From assembly GCA_035295165.1 (NCBI GenBank), contig DATGJN010000103.1, forward strand, positions 62,001 to 126,000: DNA of 64,000 bases. The letters run 5' to 3'. The DNA is from a bacterium. Lineage in GTDB: Bacteria; Sysuimicrobiota; Sysuimicrobiia; Sysuimicrobiales; Segetimicrobiaceae. This document shows, in pieces, positions 27,884 through 36,071 of this stretch. Under the pieces are notes generated by a model. It was not told the origin of the DNA. It searched no databases and was given only the letters and a program-made list of their open reading frames with translations. The first letter of the stretch is position 1, and each line of letters begins with the position of its first letter. A program made the translations under genes and the position numbers.

Positions 27884-29740
27884 ATGGCGGCAGGAATTTC
27901 TCACAGCGCGCGCGCTCATCGGGGTGTGTGCGGAACGCTGGTGGCGGCGCTGGCCGCCGCAGCGGTTTGGGGCGCGCCGCCCGACGTGGATCGGGCGCGC
28001 GCGGCCGGGCCCGCGCTTGGCGGCGTGGTGATCGAGCCTGACGGCGAGGGCGCCCGCATTCGGATTGCCGTCGGCGCCCCGGTGCGCTATGCGGTCTCCA
28101 CGAGCCCCGGCCGTGTGCTGATCGCGCTCGAGGGCGTGGCCGTGGAACCGGCGTCGTACCGGTTGGCGGTGGGACCGGTGGTTGGGATCTTCGTGCGTCC
28201 GATCGGCGGCGCCGGTTCGCGGTCGGAGATCGAGATCGCGACGCGCATCGCGATGCATGCGACGGCGAGGCTCGTGGACGGGCGCGTACTTGTGGTGGTC
28301 GTGGCACCCCCCACGCGGTTGCCCGTTCCCGACACGCCGTCGGCACACCCGGGAAGCTCGCGGACCACGACGCGCGGGGCCGCCACACCGCCCCCGGTCG
28401 GATCGGGCGCTCCGCAGGCGATGACGCTCCAGGAGGGTAGCGGGCGCCTGCTGTCCATTGCGGGACTGGTGCGCGTTGCGGTCGCGGACCCGCGGGTGCT
28501 CAGCGTCGTTCCCGTGACCGATCGCGAGTTGCTGGTCACGGCCCGCGCGGCCGGGCGCACGACGATGTACGTGTGGGACGGTGCGGGGCGGGTCTCGGTC
28601 TACGCTGTGGAGGTGGCCTCGGCACCGGACCGTCTGGCCGCGCTGCGGCACCTGCTTTCGACGATGTTCCCCGGCGCGGCCCTCGTTGTGACCGAGATCC
28701 CCTCGGGCGGCGCTGCGACGAACGGCCCGGCGGCGCCCCCTGCCGGTACATCGGGCGGAGTGCCCGCGCCCGGCAGCGCGGCGGGTCCCAGGGCCGGCCT
28801 CGACGTGGCGGTCCCTCCATCGCAACCCACGCTGGTGGCCGTGCCGGGGGGCACCGGCGCTTCGACGCCACGTCCCGGCGCCCCGGTTGCCCGTCAGCCT
28901 TCCTCTGCGACGTCCTCCGGTGTCGTGTTGAGCGGTTCCGTCGAGACCCAGATGGATCGTCAGCGGATCGAGGAGATCGCCCGGGCGTTCGTCCCGCTTG
29001 TGGTCAATCTGCTGAACGTCCGGCGGCCGGTGCAGATCAAGCTCCAGGTGGAGGTGGTTGAGCTCGACCGCAGCGCGGCGCGCGCCCTCGGGGTGACATG
29101 GGGCGGTGGCCAGGCCGCGCCGGGCGCCGCGCCGTCGCTGAACGGCGGCGTGTACAACCTGCAGCTGACGACGAATCCGGGAGCTGGGGCGGCCGGTCTG
29201 GATCTCCTGATCGCCCAGCTTCAGGGGCTGGTCCAGGACGGCCGCGCGAGGCTGCTCGCCGAGCCCAGCTTGATGGTGATGGCCGGGACCCCGGCGTCCA
29301 TGCTGCTCGGCGGACAAGTCCCGATTCCGATCGCCGGCCCGAACGGGTCGGTTACCGTTGAGTACAAGGATTTCGGGGTCATTCTCACCGCGCGCCCCGA
29401 CTATCAGGACGACGGTCGCGTATTCATGCAGGTTGCGCCCGAGGTGAGCACGCTTGACTTCACGGATGCCATCAAGGTCAACGGGTTTACGATCCCGGCG
29501 CTTCGCGTCCGGCGCGCGCAGACCGCCGTATCGATGCTCCCAAACCAGACGCTGGTGCTTGGCGGGCTCCTGCAGCGGCAGGACAGCGAATCGGTCCAAA
29601 AGATCCCCGTGCTCGGCGATCTGCCGGTGATCGGCGCGCTGTTCCGCTCCACGCAGTTCCAGCACGACGAGACCGAGCTCGTGATCTTCGTCACTCCGAT
29701 GCTCGTCGACCCGAGCGACGTGCCGGCGCCCCGGCCGTGA
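27884..29740 (+). CDS. Tad pilus secretin with AMIN domain (RcpA/CpaC-type)
   Basis: The protein forms the outer-membrane channel for Flp pili. A signal peptide spans about residues 1-40 (basic start, then TLVAALAAAAVWG). An AMIN-like beta domain follows (VVIEPDGEGARIRIAVG), then a pilus-secretin N-terminal domain (LSIAGLVRVAVADPRVLSVVP), a Pro/Gly/Ala-rich linker, and the secretin core (VQIKLQVEVVELDRSAARALGV, LLAEPSLMVMAGTPASMLLGGQVPIPI, VLGDLPVIGALFRSTQFQHDETELVIFVTPMLVDP). I use the ATG at 27884 for the best signal peptide; an in-frame ATG at 27848 could start a leaderless version. Confidence 0.92.
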   Translation: MAAGISHSARAHRGVCGTLVAALAAAAVWGAPPDVDRARAAGPALGGVVIEPDGEGARIRIAVGAPVRYAVSTSPGRVLIALEGVAVEPASYRLAVGPVVGIFVRPIGGAGSRSEIEIATRIAMHATARLVDGRVLVVVVAPPTRLPVPDTPSAHPGSSRTTTRGAATPPPVGSGAPQAMTLQEGSGRLLSIAGLVRVAVADPRVLSVVPVTDRELLVTARAAGRTTMYVWDGAGRVSVYAVEVASAPDRLAALRHLLSTMFPGAALVVTEIPSGGAATNGPAAPPAGTSGGVPAPGSAAGPRAGLDVAVPPSQPTLVAVPGGTGASTPRPGAPVARQPSSATSSGVVLSGSVETQMDRQRIEEIARAFVPLVVNLLNVRRPVQIKLQVEVVELDRSAARALGVTWGGGQAAPGAAPSLNGGVYNLQLTTNPGAGAAGLDLLIAQLQGLVQDGRARLLAEPSLMVMAGTPASMLLGGQVPIPIAGPNGSVTVEYKDFGVILTARPDYQDDGRVFMQVAPEVSTLDFTDAIKVNGFTIPALRVRRAQTAVSMLPNQTLVLGGLLQRQDSESVQKIPVLGDLPVIGALFRSTQFQHDETELVIFVTPMLVDPSDVPAPRP

Positions 29741-29754
29741 GAGGAGGATCCCGC

Positions 29755-29997
29755 ATGCAAACGACGTGGTGGTGCGCCCGCCGCCGAGGCGGCGGCCAGG
29801 TGAGGCGCTCCGTGCCTCCGGCGGCCCAGGCGGCGTCGCCCCGGCGGAGATGGGCCGGCCAGGCCGGCCAGGGGATGATCGAGTACGCGCTCATCGGCGG
29901 CATTCTGATCGTGGGCGCGGTGGCCGTGTTGACGGCGCTCTCCAAGAGCCTGAACGACCTGTTTTCGGCGATCTCCTCGACGCTCTCGCAATACTGA
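29755..29997 (+). CDS. flp: Flp-type (type IVb) pilin
   Basis: The 80-residue prepilin has a long basic leader ending AGQAGQG, then the mature start M-I-E-Y-A-L-I-G-G with the conserved Glu at position 2 expected for cleavage by a TadV/CpaA peptidase after Gly. The hydrophobic helix IGGILIVGAVAVLTALS follows and a short polar tail ends in Y. The start ATG at 29755 has GAGGAGG eight bases upstream. No prepilin peptidase gene is in this window, so it must lie elsewhere. Confidence 0.93.
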   Translation: MQTTWWCARRRGGGQVRRSVPPAAQAASPRRRWAGQAGQGMIEYALIGGILIVGAVAVLTALSKSLNDLFSAISSTLSQY

Positions 29998-30011
29998 GGA
30001 CACGTGGGCCG

Positions 30012-30734
30012 ATGCGGCGGGATCGCGCACAGGATCGCGGCGCGCGCGGCCAGGCGCTCATCGAGCTCGTGCTTGTGCTGCCGATCCTGCTGGCGGTCGC
30101 GAGCGCGGTGATCGACGGGGGATGGGCGGTGCACGAAGCCGGTATGGTCGCGGCGGCCGCTCAGGCCGCCGGTCGTGCGGTCGCCATCCAGGAGGCGGGC
30201 ACCGGCCACTGCGACGGCGCCCCGCCGGCGTCCGACCAGGCCACCGCGTCTGCCGCCGCCCGCGGAGCGGCGCCGCGTCTCGACCCGGCGGTGATGGACG
30301 TCGCGCTCGAGTATCTCGAACCGGCCTGCGCCGGGAGGATGCGCACCATCGTGGTGTCGGTGGCATATCCGATCACGTCGCTGACGCCCTGGTTCGCGCC
30401 CCTGCTCAACGGGCGGCGACTCACTGCGGAGGCAGCCGGCACGATCGAGGAACTGCCGCCGCCGTGGTGGGGGCAGGCGGACGAGGTCGCAGCGCAGCAA
30501 ACGCAGATCGCGACCCTCCAGGCTCAGGTGGCGTCGCTCACCTCCGCCTACCAGGCAGAGGCCGGGCAGGTGCAGGGGCAGCAGTCCGAGATCGCCGCAT
30601 TGACCGCCGCGGATCAGCAGGCCGGCGCCCAGGCCGCCTACTGGTCGCAGACTGCGAGTTACTACTACTCCCTGTGGCAGGCGCTTCTTCAGCAGCAACC
30701 AAACGGGGGTGGAAACGGTGGCGACCGGAACTAA
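30012..30734 (+). CDS. TadE-like pseudopilin with coiled-coil tail
   Basis: The 240-residue protein begins with RGARGQALIELVLVLPILLAVASAVIDGG, the TadE/TadG-type pseudopilin signal (G-Q-A-L-I-E-x5-P). The domain to about residue 150 contains a Cys pair (C67 and C104 region). Beyond it, residues about 155-230 are Gln/Ala-rich heptads (TQIATLQAQVASL, QQSEIAALTAADQQ) likely to form a coiled coil, which is unusual for TadE. It follows the pilin by 14 bases. Confidence 0.82.
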   Translation: MRRDRAQDRGARGQALIELVLVLPILLAVASAVIDGGWAVHEAGMVAAAAQAAGRAVAIQEAGTGHCDGAPPASDQATASAAARGAAPRLDPAVMDVALEYLEPACAGRMRTIVVSVAYPITSLTPWFAPLLNGRRLTAEAAGTIEELPPPWWGQADEVAAQQTQIATLQAQVASLTSAYQAEAGQVQGQQSEIAALTAADQQAGAQAAYWSQTASYYYSLWQALLQQQPNGGGNGGDRN

Positions 30735-31761
30735 CGGACGGGTCATGGCCCTCGGGCCGCTCGCGCTCCAGTTCCTCGCCCGGCGTCGGCGGTGGCTTCG
30801 CTCGACCGCCGTGGCGGTGCTGTTGCTGGTGATCGCGTCTGCGGTCGCGCACGTTCACCGGCGCCCTCTCACGCGGACCGCCGCGGTGCCCACGTTCGTG
30901 GCGCGGCGTCTTCTTCGACCCGGGCACGTGCTCAGGGCGAGCGATCTCCGCGCCGTTCCCCAGTCGTTCGGAACCGCCGAGTCGGGCGCCCGACCCGCGC
31001 AAGTGACGGATCTGGTCAGGCACGTGGTCGTCCGCGAGATCGCCCGCGGAGAAGCGGTCACAGGCCGCGACGTGGTCCCCGCGCTCCGCTACTACGGCAT
31101 CGGGGCGCGCGTGCCGCCCGGCATGCGCGCGCTGACCCTCGTCGTGCCCCCGGCGGCGACGTTCGGCGGCGAACTCGTCCCCGGCAGTCGCGTCGACCTG
31201 ATCGGTGCCTTCGATCCGGAGCGGGGGGAGGGCTTCGTGACGCCGCTGACCACGGGCATCGTGCTGCGGGTCGCCGCCGCCCGGGACCATGCCGCGCCTG
31301 GGCCCGAGCGCCTCGCCGTCGCGGTACCGGTCGGACAGGGGAGCGCATCGGTGGACGTCGAGATCGCCGTGCCCCGCGATCGCGAGCGAGAGATTGTGCT
31401 CGCGCAGGCGTTCGGACGCATCTTTGTCGCCGCGCACCCGGCGCCGGCCGACGCCCCGGGCGAAGCCGTTCCCGGGACGCTGCGCCTGTTTCCGTACCTC
31501 GGCGCGTCGCGCGGCGGTACCAGCGGGCCGCCGGTGCCCACCTTCGTCGGGACGGCGCCGGCCCGCGGCGCCGCGGTTCGCCACCGCGGGCCGGCGGCAG
31601 CTTCTGCCACAGCGCCGCCGCGCCCGCAGGGGGTGAGCGCGCCCGTCTGGGTCGTGGATGTGATCGAAGGTGACGTGCGCATCGGCGAACCCGTACCCCG
31701 TGCGGGCGATGGGGGGCGCCCCGCGGGAGGCGTCCCCGCGTGGGACGGAGGTGCGCCATGA
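30709..31761 (+). CDS. cpaB: Flp pilus assembly protein CpaB/RcpC
   Basis: CpaB/RcpC acts in the periplasm with the secretin. The 350-residue protein has one N-terminal membrane helix (TAVAVLLLVIASAVAHV), an SAF domain (VPTFVARRLLRPGHVLRASDLRAVP, IARGEAVTGRDVV) and the RcpC core (GMRALTLVVPPAATFGGELVPGSRVDLIG). The C-terminal 80 residues are low-complexity. The GTG at 30709 overlaps the upstream gene; GTG 30718 or ATG 30745 are alternatives. It overlaps the next gene by four bases. Confidence 0.9.
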   Translation: METVATGTNGRVMALGPLALQFLARRRRWLRSTAVAVLLLVIASAVAHVHRRPLTRTAAVPTFVARRLLRPGHVLRASDLRAVPQSFGTAESGARPAQVTDLVRHVVVREIARGEAVTGRDVVPALRYYGIGARVPPGMRALTLVVPPAATFGGELVPGSRVDLIGAFDPERGEGFVTPLTTGIVLRVAAARDHAAPGPERLAVAVPVGQGSASVDVEIAVPRDREREIVLAQAFGRIFVAAHPAPADAPGEAVPGTLRLFPYLGASRGGTSGPPVPTFVGTAPARGAAVRHRGPAAASATAPPRPQGVSAPVWVVDVIEGDVRIGEPVPRAGDGGRPAGGVPAWDGGAP

Positions 31762-32705
31762 GCGCGACCGGGCGCTTGCGATCGCATCCGGCGCGGCCGC
31801 GCGGGCGTTGTGATGCAGGCGAGCACGGCGGTGTGCTGCTTCTCGTGGCGACGCTGTTGCCGGTGCTGTTGAGTTTCACCGGCGCCGCGGTGGACGTGCG
31901 CAACGGGTACGTCGTACGGTCCATGCTGCAGCACTCGCTCGACGATGGTGTCCTCTCGGCGCAGCGATGGAGCGCACAGACGGACGATACCTCGGGTGCT
32001 GCCCCCGGCGGAATTGAGCAGGGTGCCATTGCCGAAGCACTCGTGGTCGCACGCCAAGAGCTCGCCTCCGAGGGGCTCTCGCGAGCCACCGTCACGACCG
32101 CCATGCCGTCCGGCGGTCGGCTCACGATGACCGCGGAGACACCGGTGCCGACCTTCTTTCTCGGAGCCCTGGGCATTCGCTCGTGGACGGTCGTGGCCCG
32201 TGCAGACATCGCGCTGTGGAGCGGGCGGACCATCGCGCCCACCGCCGGCGCGCCGATCGGGTCAGAGGTGAACGGCCCCGCGCCCGCGTTCTTCACCGGC
32301 TGGGGCGCGGGCTCCGCGGGTGCCCTTCCGCCTGCGCGGTCCGCTGGCGGCGACCGCGGCACCGCGCCTGGGACGGCATCGACCCCAGCGGGTCCCTCCA
32401 CGCAGTCGGACGCGAGCGCCGGCATCGGGGCGGTCGACGCCCCCGCCGCATGCAACTGCGACGCGATCGTGGCCGGTGATGCGGCCTCGGCGGCGGCCGC
32501 ACTCGACCGCATGGGCGTCACGCCGGCCGACCCTGGGCCGTACGCTGGCGACTTCACGGCGGGGCTGGGACTGGGGGAGATGCAATCGCAACAGCAGGCG
32601 GACGCAGGAGCATCCGCCGCGTCGGACGGCAATCCGGGTGACGGTGGGGGAGATTCCTCTGGCGCGGGTTCGGACGACGGCTCGGGCGACGGCGGAGCGT
32701 GGTGA
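31758..32705 (+). CDS. TadG-like pilus-associated protein
   Basis: The 315-residue protein has a single N-terminal membrane helix (GGVLLLVATLLPVLLSFTGAAVDV) like the Flp/TadG N-terminal domain, then a VRNGYVVRSMLQHSLDDGVLSAQR segment that matches TadG-like proteins. There is no VWA domain or MIDAS motif as in full-length TadG. The rest is Ala/Gly/Ser/Asp-rich with one CNC motif near residue 233, so it is probably an extracytoplasmic surface or tip component. ATGA coupling to cpaB fixes the start. Confidence 0.78.
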   Translation: MSATGRLRSHPARPRGRCDAGEHGGVLLLVATLLPVLLSFTGAAVDVRNGYVVRSMLQHSLDDGVLSAQRWSAQTDDTSGAAPGGIEQGAIAEALVVARQELASEGLSRATVTTAMPSGGRLTMTAETPVPTFFLGALGIRSWTVVARADIALWSGRTIAPTAGAPIGSEVNGPAPAFFTGWGAGSAGALPPARSAGGDRGTAPGTASTPAGPSTQSDASAGIGAVDAPAACNCDAIVAGDAASAAAALDRMGVTPADPGPYAGDFTAGLGLGEMQSQQQADAGASAASDGNPGDGGGDSSGAGSDDGSGDGGAW

Positions 32706-32708
32706 CGG

Positions 32709-33887
32709 ATGACGAATGGGGCGATCCCGCGGTCCATCGTGGTGCACCACAGGGATCCCGCGGGGAGGGAGGCTCTCGCGCGAAGCCTGGCGGACGTGGG
32801 CCGCGTCGAGCACGCGGGGTCGCTTCCGCACGCGCTCGAGCTCGTGGCGTTGAACGCCGCGGCGTGTCTTCTCGTGGACCTGCCCGAACCGCGGCGTGAG
32901 CGTATCGCGCTCGCTCAGATCGCGGCCGCCTATCCGCAGACTCGGGTGTTCGTGTTCGCCGCGACGCTGCCGTTCGACGCCGTGCGCGAGCTTGTTCGCG
33001 CCGGGGTGCGGGATGTGCTTCCGCTCCCGCTCGACGCGGAGGCGTGCGCGGACGCGGTGCGCGAAGCGCTGGTGGAAGAAACCGGCGTCTCCGGTCGACT
33101 TCGGGGCATGTCCATCGCGGTGGCGTCGGGAAAAGGCGGCGCGGGGTGCACCGTCCTCACGCTGAACCTCGCCGCGGCGCTTTCGACGCACGGTGCGGTG
33201 ATGGCGGTGGACGCCGACGCCCCTCCGTGCGGCACGTTGGGCGTCGCCGGTGACCTCGACCCCGGCGGGACCGTCACCTGGCTGGTACGCCAGCGGCTTC
33301 CGATCGAACCGCGCGTCCTGCGTCACTCCGCCACGCCGCACGCCGCGGGGTTCTCCGTGCTCACGTTGTGGGCCGATCCGGAGGATCCGGCGGAGATGGA
33401 GGGCGTCGTCCCGGCCGTGCTCGACGCGTGCACGGCGATCTCGTCGTTCGTGGTCGTGGACGTGGGCCGGCCCGTGCTGCCCGCGCAGCGGTTGCTGCTG
33501 CGCCGGGCAGCGCTCACGTTGGCGGTGACGACGCTCGACTTGCCCGCGTTACGCAACCTTCGCCGGCTCGCCGACATGCTGGCGGCCGAGGGAGGAGGCG
33601 GCGCGCCTCCGACGCTGGTGCTCAACCGTTTGGGCCGCGACGCGTCGTACGGAGCCGACCAAGCGGCGGGCGCGTTGGGCCGGCCGTTTGCCGCGGTGCT
33701 GCCGTACGCGGAGCCCATGCGTGCGCGTCTCGATCGCGGAGAGCTCGTCCTCGTGACGGATCCGCAACATCCGTGGTGCGCGGCGGTCCGCCGACTGGCG
33801 CAGGTGATCGTCGCGCGGCGCCGCGACAGCCTCAGGAACGCGCTGGGCGACGGCGGCGTGGCGGCGGGCGGGCCGGGCGATGGCTAG
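32709..33887 (+). CDS. tadZ: TadZ/CpaE-type pilus localisation ATPase with altered P-loop
   Basis: The 392-residue protein has a receiver-like N-terminal domain (about 1-130, lacking a clear phosphorylation site) and a MinD/ParA domain. The deviant Walker A reads SGKGGAGCT: the signature lysine is kept but the P-loop lysine is replaced by Cys. Switch I/II equivalents are VDADAPPCGTLG and VVVDVGRP. TadZ/CpaE place the pilus machine at a cell pole. It overlaps tadA by eight bases. Confidence 0.88.
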   Translation: MTNGAIPRSIVVHHRDPAGREALARSLADVGRVEHAGSLPHALELVALNAAACLLVDLPEPRRERIALAQIAAAYPQTRVFVFAATLPFDAVRELVRAGVRDVLPLPLDAEACADAVREALVEETGVSGRLRGMSIAVASGKGGAGCTVLTLNLAAALSTHGAVMAVDADAPPCGTLGVAGDLDPGGTVTWLVRQRLPIEPRVLRHSATPHAAGFSVLTLWADPEDPAEMEGVVPAVLDACTAISSFVVVDVGRPVLPAQRLLLRRAALTLAVTTLDLPALRNLRRLADMLAAEGGGGAPPTLVLNRLGRDASYGADQAAGALGRPFAAVLPYAEPMRARLDRGELVLVTDPQHPWCAAVRRLAQVIVARRRDSLRNALGDGGVAAGGPGDG

Positions 33888-35154
33888 TCCGGCGGAGCGC
33901 CATGCACGCGGCGGGGAGATTCGTGCGGCGCTGCACGACCGACTGCTCGCGGACGTGGAGAAGCACGCACTGGCCGGGCAGGACCGGGCGGTGGTGCGGG
34001 GCTACCTCGAGGAGACGCTCGCCGGCTACCTTCGGGACTATCCGCTCCTCGGGGAGGCCGAGACCGCACGGATCGTGGCCGAGCTCTGCGACGATATCGT
34101 CGGATTCGGGCCTCTGGAGCCGCTGCTGCGCGATCCGCACATCACGGATATCATGGTCAACCGGTACGACCTCGTCTACGTGCAGCGTCATGGAATCAAG
34201 ACGGAGAGCCCGATCCGCTTCCGAGACGAGGCGCACCTGTGCTATATCATCGCCCGCATCGCGGACCTCGCGGGGCGCCGGGTTGATGCCACGACCCCGA
34301 TGGTGGACGCCCGCATGCCGCAGGGGTTTCGGACCCACGCTGCGCTGCCGCCGGTTGCGGTGAGCGGGCCGTGTCTTGCGATCCGGTTGTTCCCGGCGTC
34401 GCCGATCACGCTGGACATGCTCATCGATGCGGCCACGTTGAGTGCGCCGATGGCCGGCTACCTCATCACCGCGGTGCGCCACCGCGCGAATCTGTTGTTC
34501 ACGGGCGGCACCGGCGCGGGCAAGACGAGCATGATGAACGCGTGCGCGGCGTCGATTCCCGCCGCAGAACGGGTGCTGACGATCGAGGAGGCCGCCGAGC
34601 TCCGCCTGCCGGTTGTGAACTGGATTCGGTGGGAAACGCGCCCGGCCAACGTGGAGGGCAAGGGCGAGATCACGCAGACCCACCTGCTCCGCAACGCGCT
34701 CAGGCAAAACCCCGATCGGATCATCGTGGGCGAAGTGCGCGGCGGGGAAGCGCTCGACATGCTGCAGGCGATGAGCACCGGACACGCCGGGAGCATGAGC
34801 ACGCTCCACGCGAGCAGCCCGGTGCAGGCTTTGGACCGCCTCGAGGTGCTGGCGCGATGGAGCTCCGGTCTCCCGGGCGACATCGTGCGCCGGTTGACCT
34901 CCGCGGCGGTCGAGGTGATCGTGCACCTGGAGCGCCTCCCGGACGGGCGGCGCGTCGTGGCCGAGATCGCCGAGGTGGTCGGGTTGGGCGGCGACGCCGT
35001 GCAGACGCAGACGCTCTTCCGCTTCGACCGCGCCCAGGCGGCGTTTGCGTGGATGGGGATCCCTTCGCGTCTCTGCGAGCGGCTCCGGCGCGCCGGCGTT
35101 CCGGTGCCGGGATTCTCCGCGGCTCCACCGCTCGCGCGGCCGGGCGTCCCGTGA
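33880..35154 (+). CDS. tadA: Tad pilus secretion ATPase TadA/CpaF
   Basis: The cytoplasmic hexameric motor for Flp pilus assembly. The 424-residue protein shows LEPLLRDPHITDIMVNRYDLVYVQRHG, Walker A FTGGTGAGKTSMMN near 205, the Asp box region TIEEAAELRL, Walker B RIIVGEVRGGEALDML and the His box GSMSTLHASSP. All ATPase motifs are intact. It overlaps tadZ (8 bases) and tadB (GTGA). Confidence 0.97.
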   Translation: MASPAERHARGGEIRAALHDRLLADVEKHALAGQDRAVVRGYLEETLAGYLRDYPLLGEAETARIVAELCDDIVGFGPLEPLLRDPHITDIMVNRYDLVYVQRHGIKTESPIRFRDEAHLCYIIARIADLAGRRVDATTPMVDARMPQGFRTHAALPPVAVSGPCLAIRLFPASPITLDMLIDAATLSAPMAGYLITAVRHRANLLFTGGTGAGKTSMMNACAASIPAAERVLTIEEAAELRLPVVNWIRWETRPANVEGKGEITQTHLLRNALRQNPDRIIVGEVRGGEALDMLQAMSTGHAGSMSTLHASSPVQALDRLEVLARWSSGLPGDIVRRLTSAAVEVIVHLERLPDGRRVVAEIAEVVGLGGDAVQTQTLFRFDRAQAAFAWMGIPSRLCERLRRAGVPVPGFSAAPPLARPGVP

Positions 35155-36071
35155 CCGCGCTCGCGGTCGCGGCGGCCGTGGCGTTGATCGTGTGCGAGGT
35201 GACGGCGCGGCGCGGGGCCTCCGTGGCGGCATGCCGGCTCGAGCGCCACGTCGCGCGCCGACCGGTCCGATCGCGCCGGGCAGGCGGCGTCCTGCGGCGG
35301 GTCGACCGTCGGCTCGTTCGGATCCAGATCGGGGCGCTCATTGAGCAGCGTCTGCGCGAAGCCGGGGTGCCGTTTTCGGTGTCGGAAGCGCTGCTCGCCG
35401 CGGCCGCCGGTACCGCGGCCGCGGGCGGAGCCGCCGCGGCGTTCGGCGGCCCCGGGGCCTGCGCCGCGGCGTTCGTGCTCTGTCCCGGCATCACGTGGCT
35501 CGCGCTCGGTGCGGCGCGCGACCGGCGATGTCGTCGCCTCGACCTGCAGCTCCCCGCCGCGCTGGATCTCCTGGTGGGCCAGTTGCGCGGCCACCGATCG
35601 GCGGCGGAGGGCGTCGCGGAGATCGCGCGGCGGCTGCCGGCTCCCCTGCGGACGGAATGCGCCAGGGTGTCGGAGGAGATCGCGCTCGGGGCTTCACTGT
35701 CCGAGGCGCTCGCGAGGCTGCGGCGACGCGTGCCCAGTCCGTCGCTCGGCGCGGTCGTCACGGCGATTCTCGTGGCCGACCGCAGCGGCGGGAACTTGGC
35801 CGAGTGCCTGTCCCGGCAGTCCCAGGCCGTGCGCGAGCAACTGGCGTTTCTTCAGGAAGTTCGCGCCGTCACCGCGCACGCACGGGGCACCGCGACCGTT
35901 CTGACGCTGTTTCCCTTCGGCGTGGCCGCCGCGATGATGCTGCTGGACCCCGCGGCGATGGACGGGCTCTTCGCCTCCCGCGCCGGCCGAGCTCTGCTGG
36001 CGCTGGCGGCGGCGCTGCAGCTCGTCGGCTGGTACACCATTCGGGCGATGATCCGGGGTGCGACGCGGTGA
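35151..36071 (+). CDS. tadB: Tad inner-membrane platform protein TadB
   Basis: The 306-residue protein matches TadB: two N-terminal membrane segments, a T2SSF domain (LQLPAALDLLVGQLRGHRSAAEGVAEIARRLPAPL, LGASLSEALARLRRRVPSP, ILVADRSGGNLAECL) and two C-terminal helices. The GTG at 35151 overlaps the tadA stop. A longer in-frame reading upstream is out of phase with tadA and unsupported. Confidence 0.9.
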   Translation: MTALAVAAAVALIVCEVTARRGASVAACRLERHVARRPVRSRRAGGVLRRVDRRLVRIQIGALIEQRLREAGVPFSVSEALLAAAAGTAAAGGAAAAFGGPGACAAAFVLCPGITWLALGAARDRRCRRLDLQLPAALDLLVGQLRGHRSAAEGVAEIARRLPAPLRTECARVSEEIALGASLSEALARLRRRVPSPSLGAVVTAILVADRSGGNLAECLSRQSQAVREQLAFLQEVRAVTAHARGTATVLTLFPFGVAAAMMLLDPAAMDGLFASRAGRALLALAAALQLVGWYTIRAMIRGATR

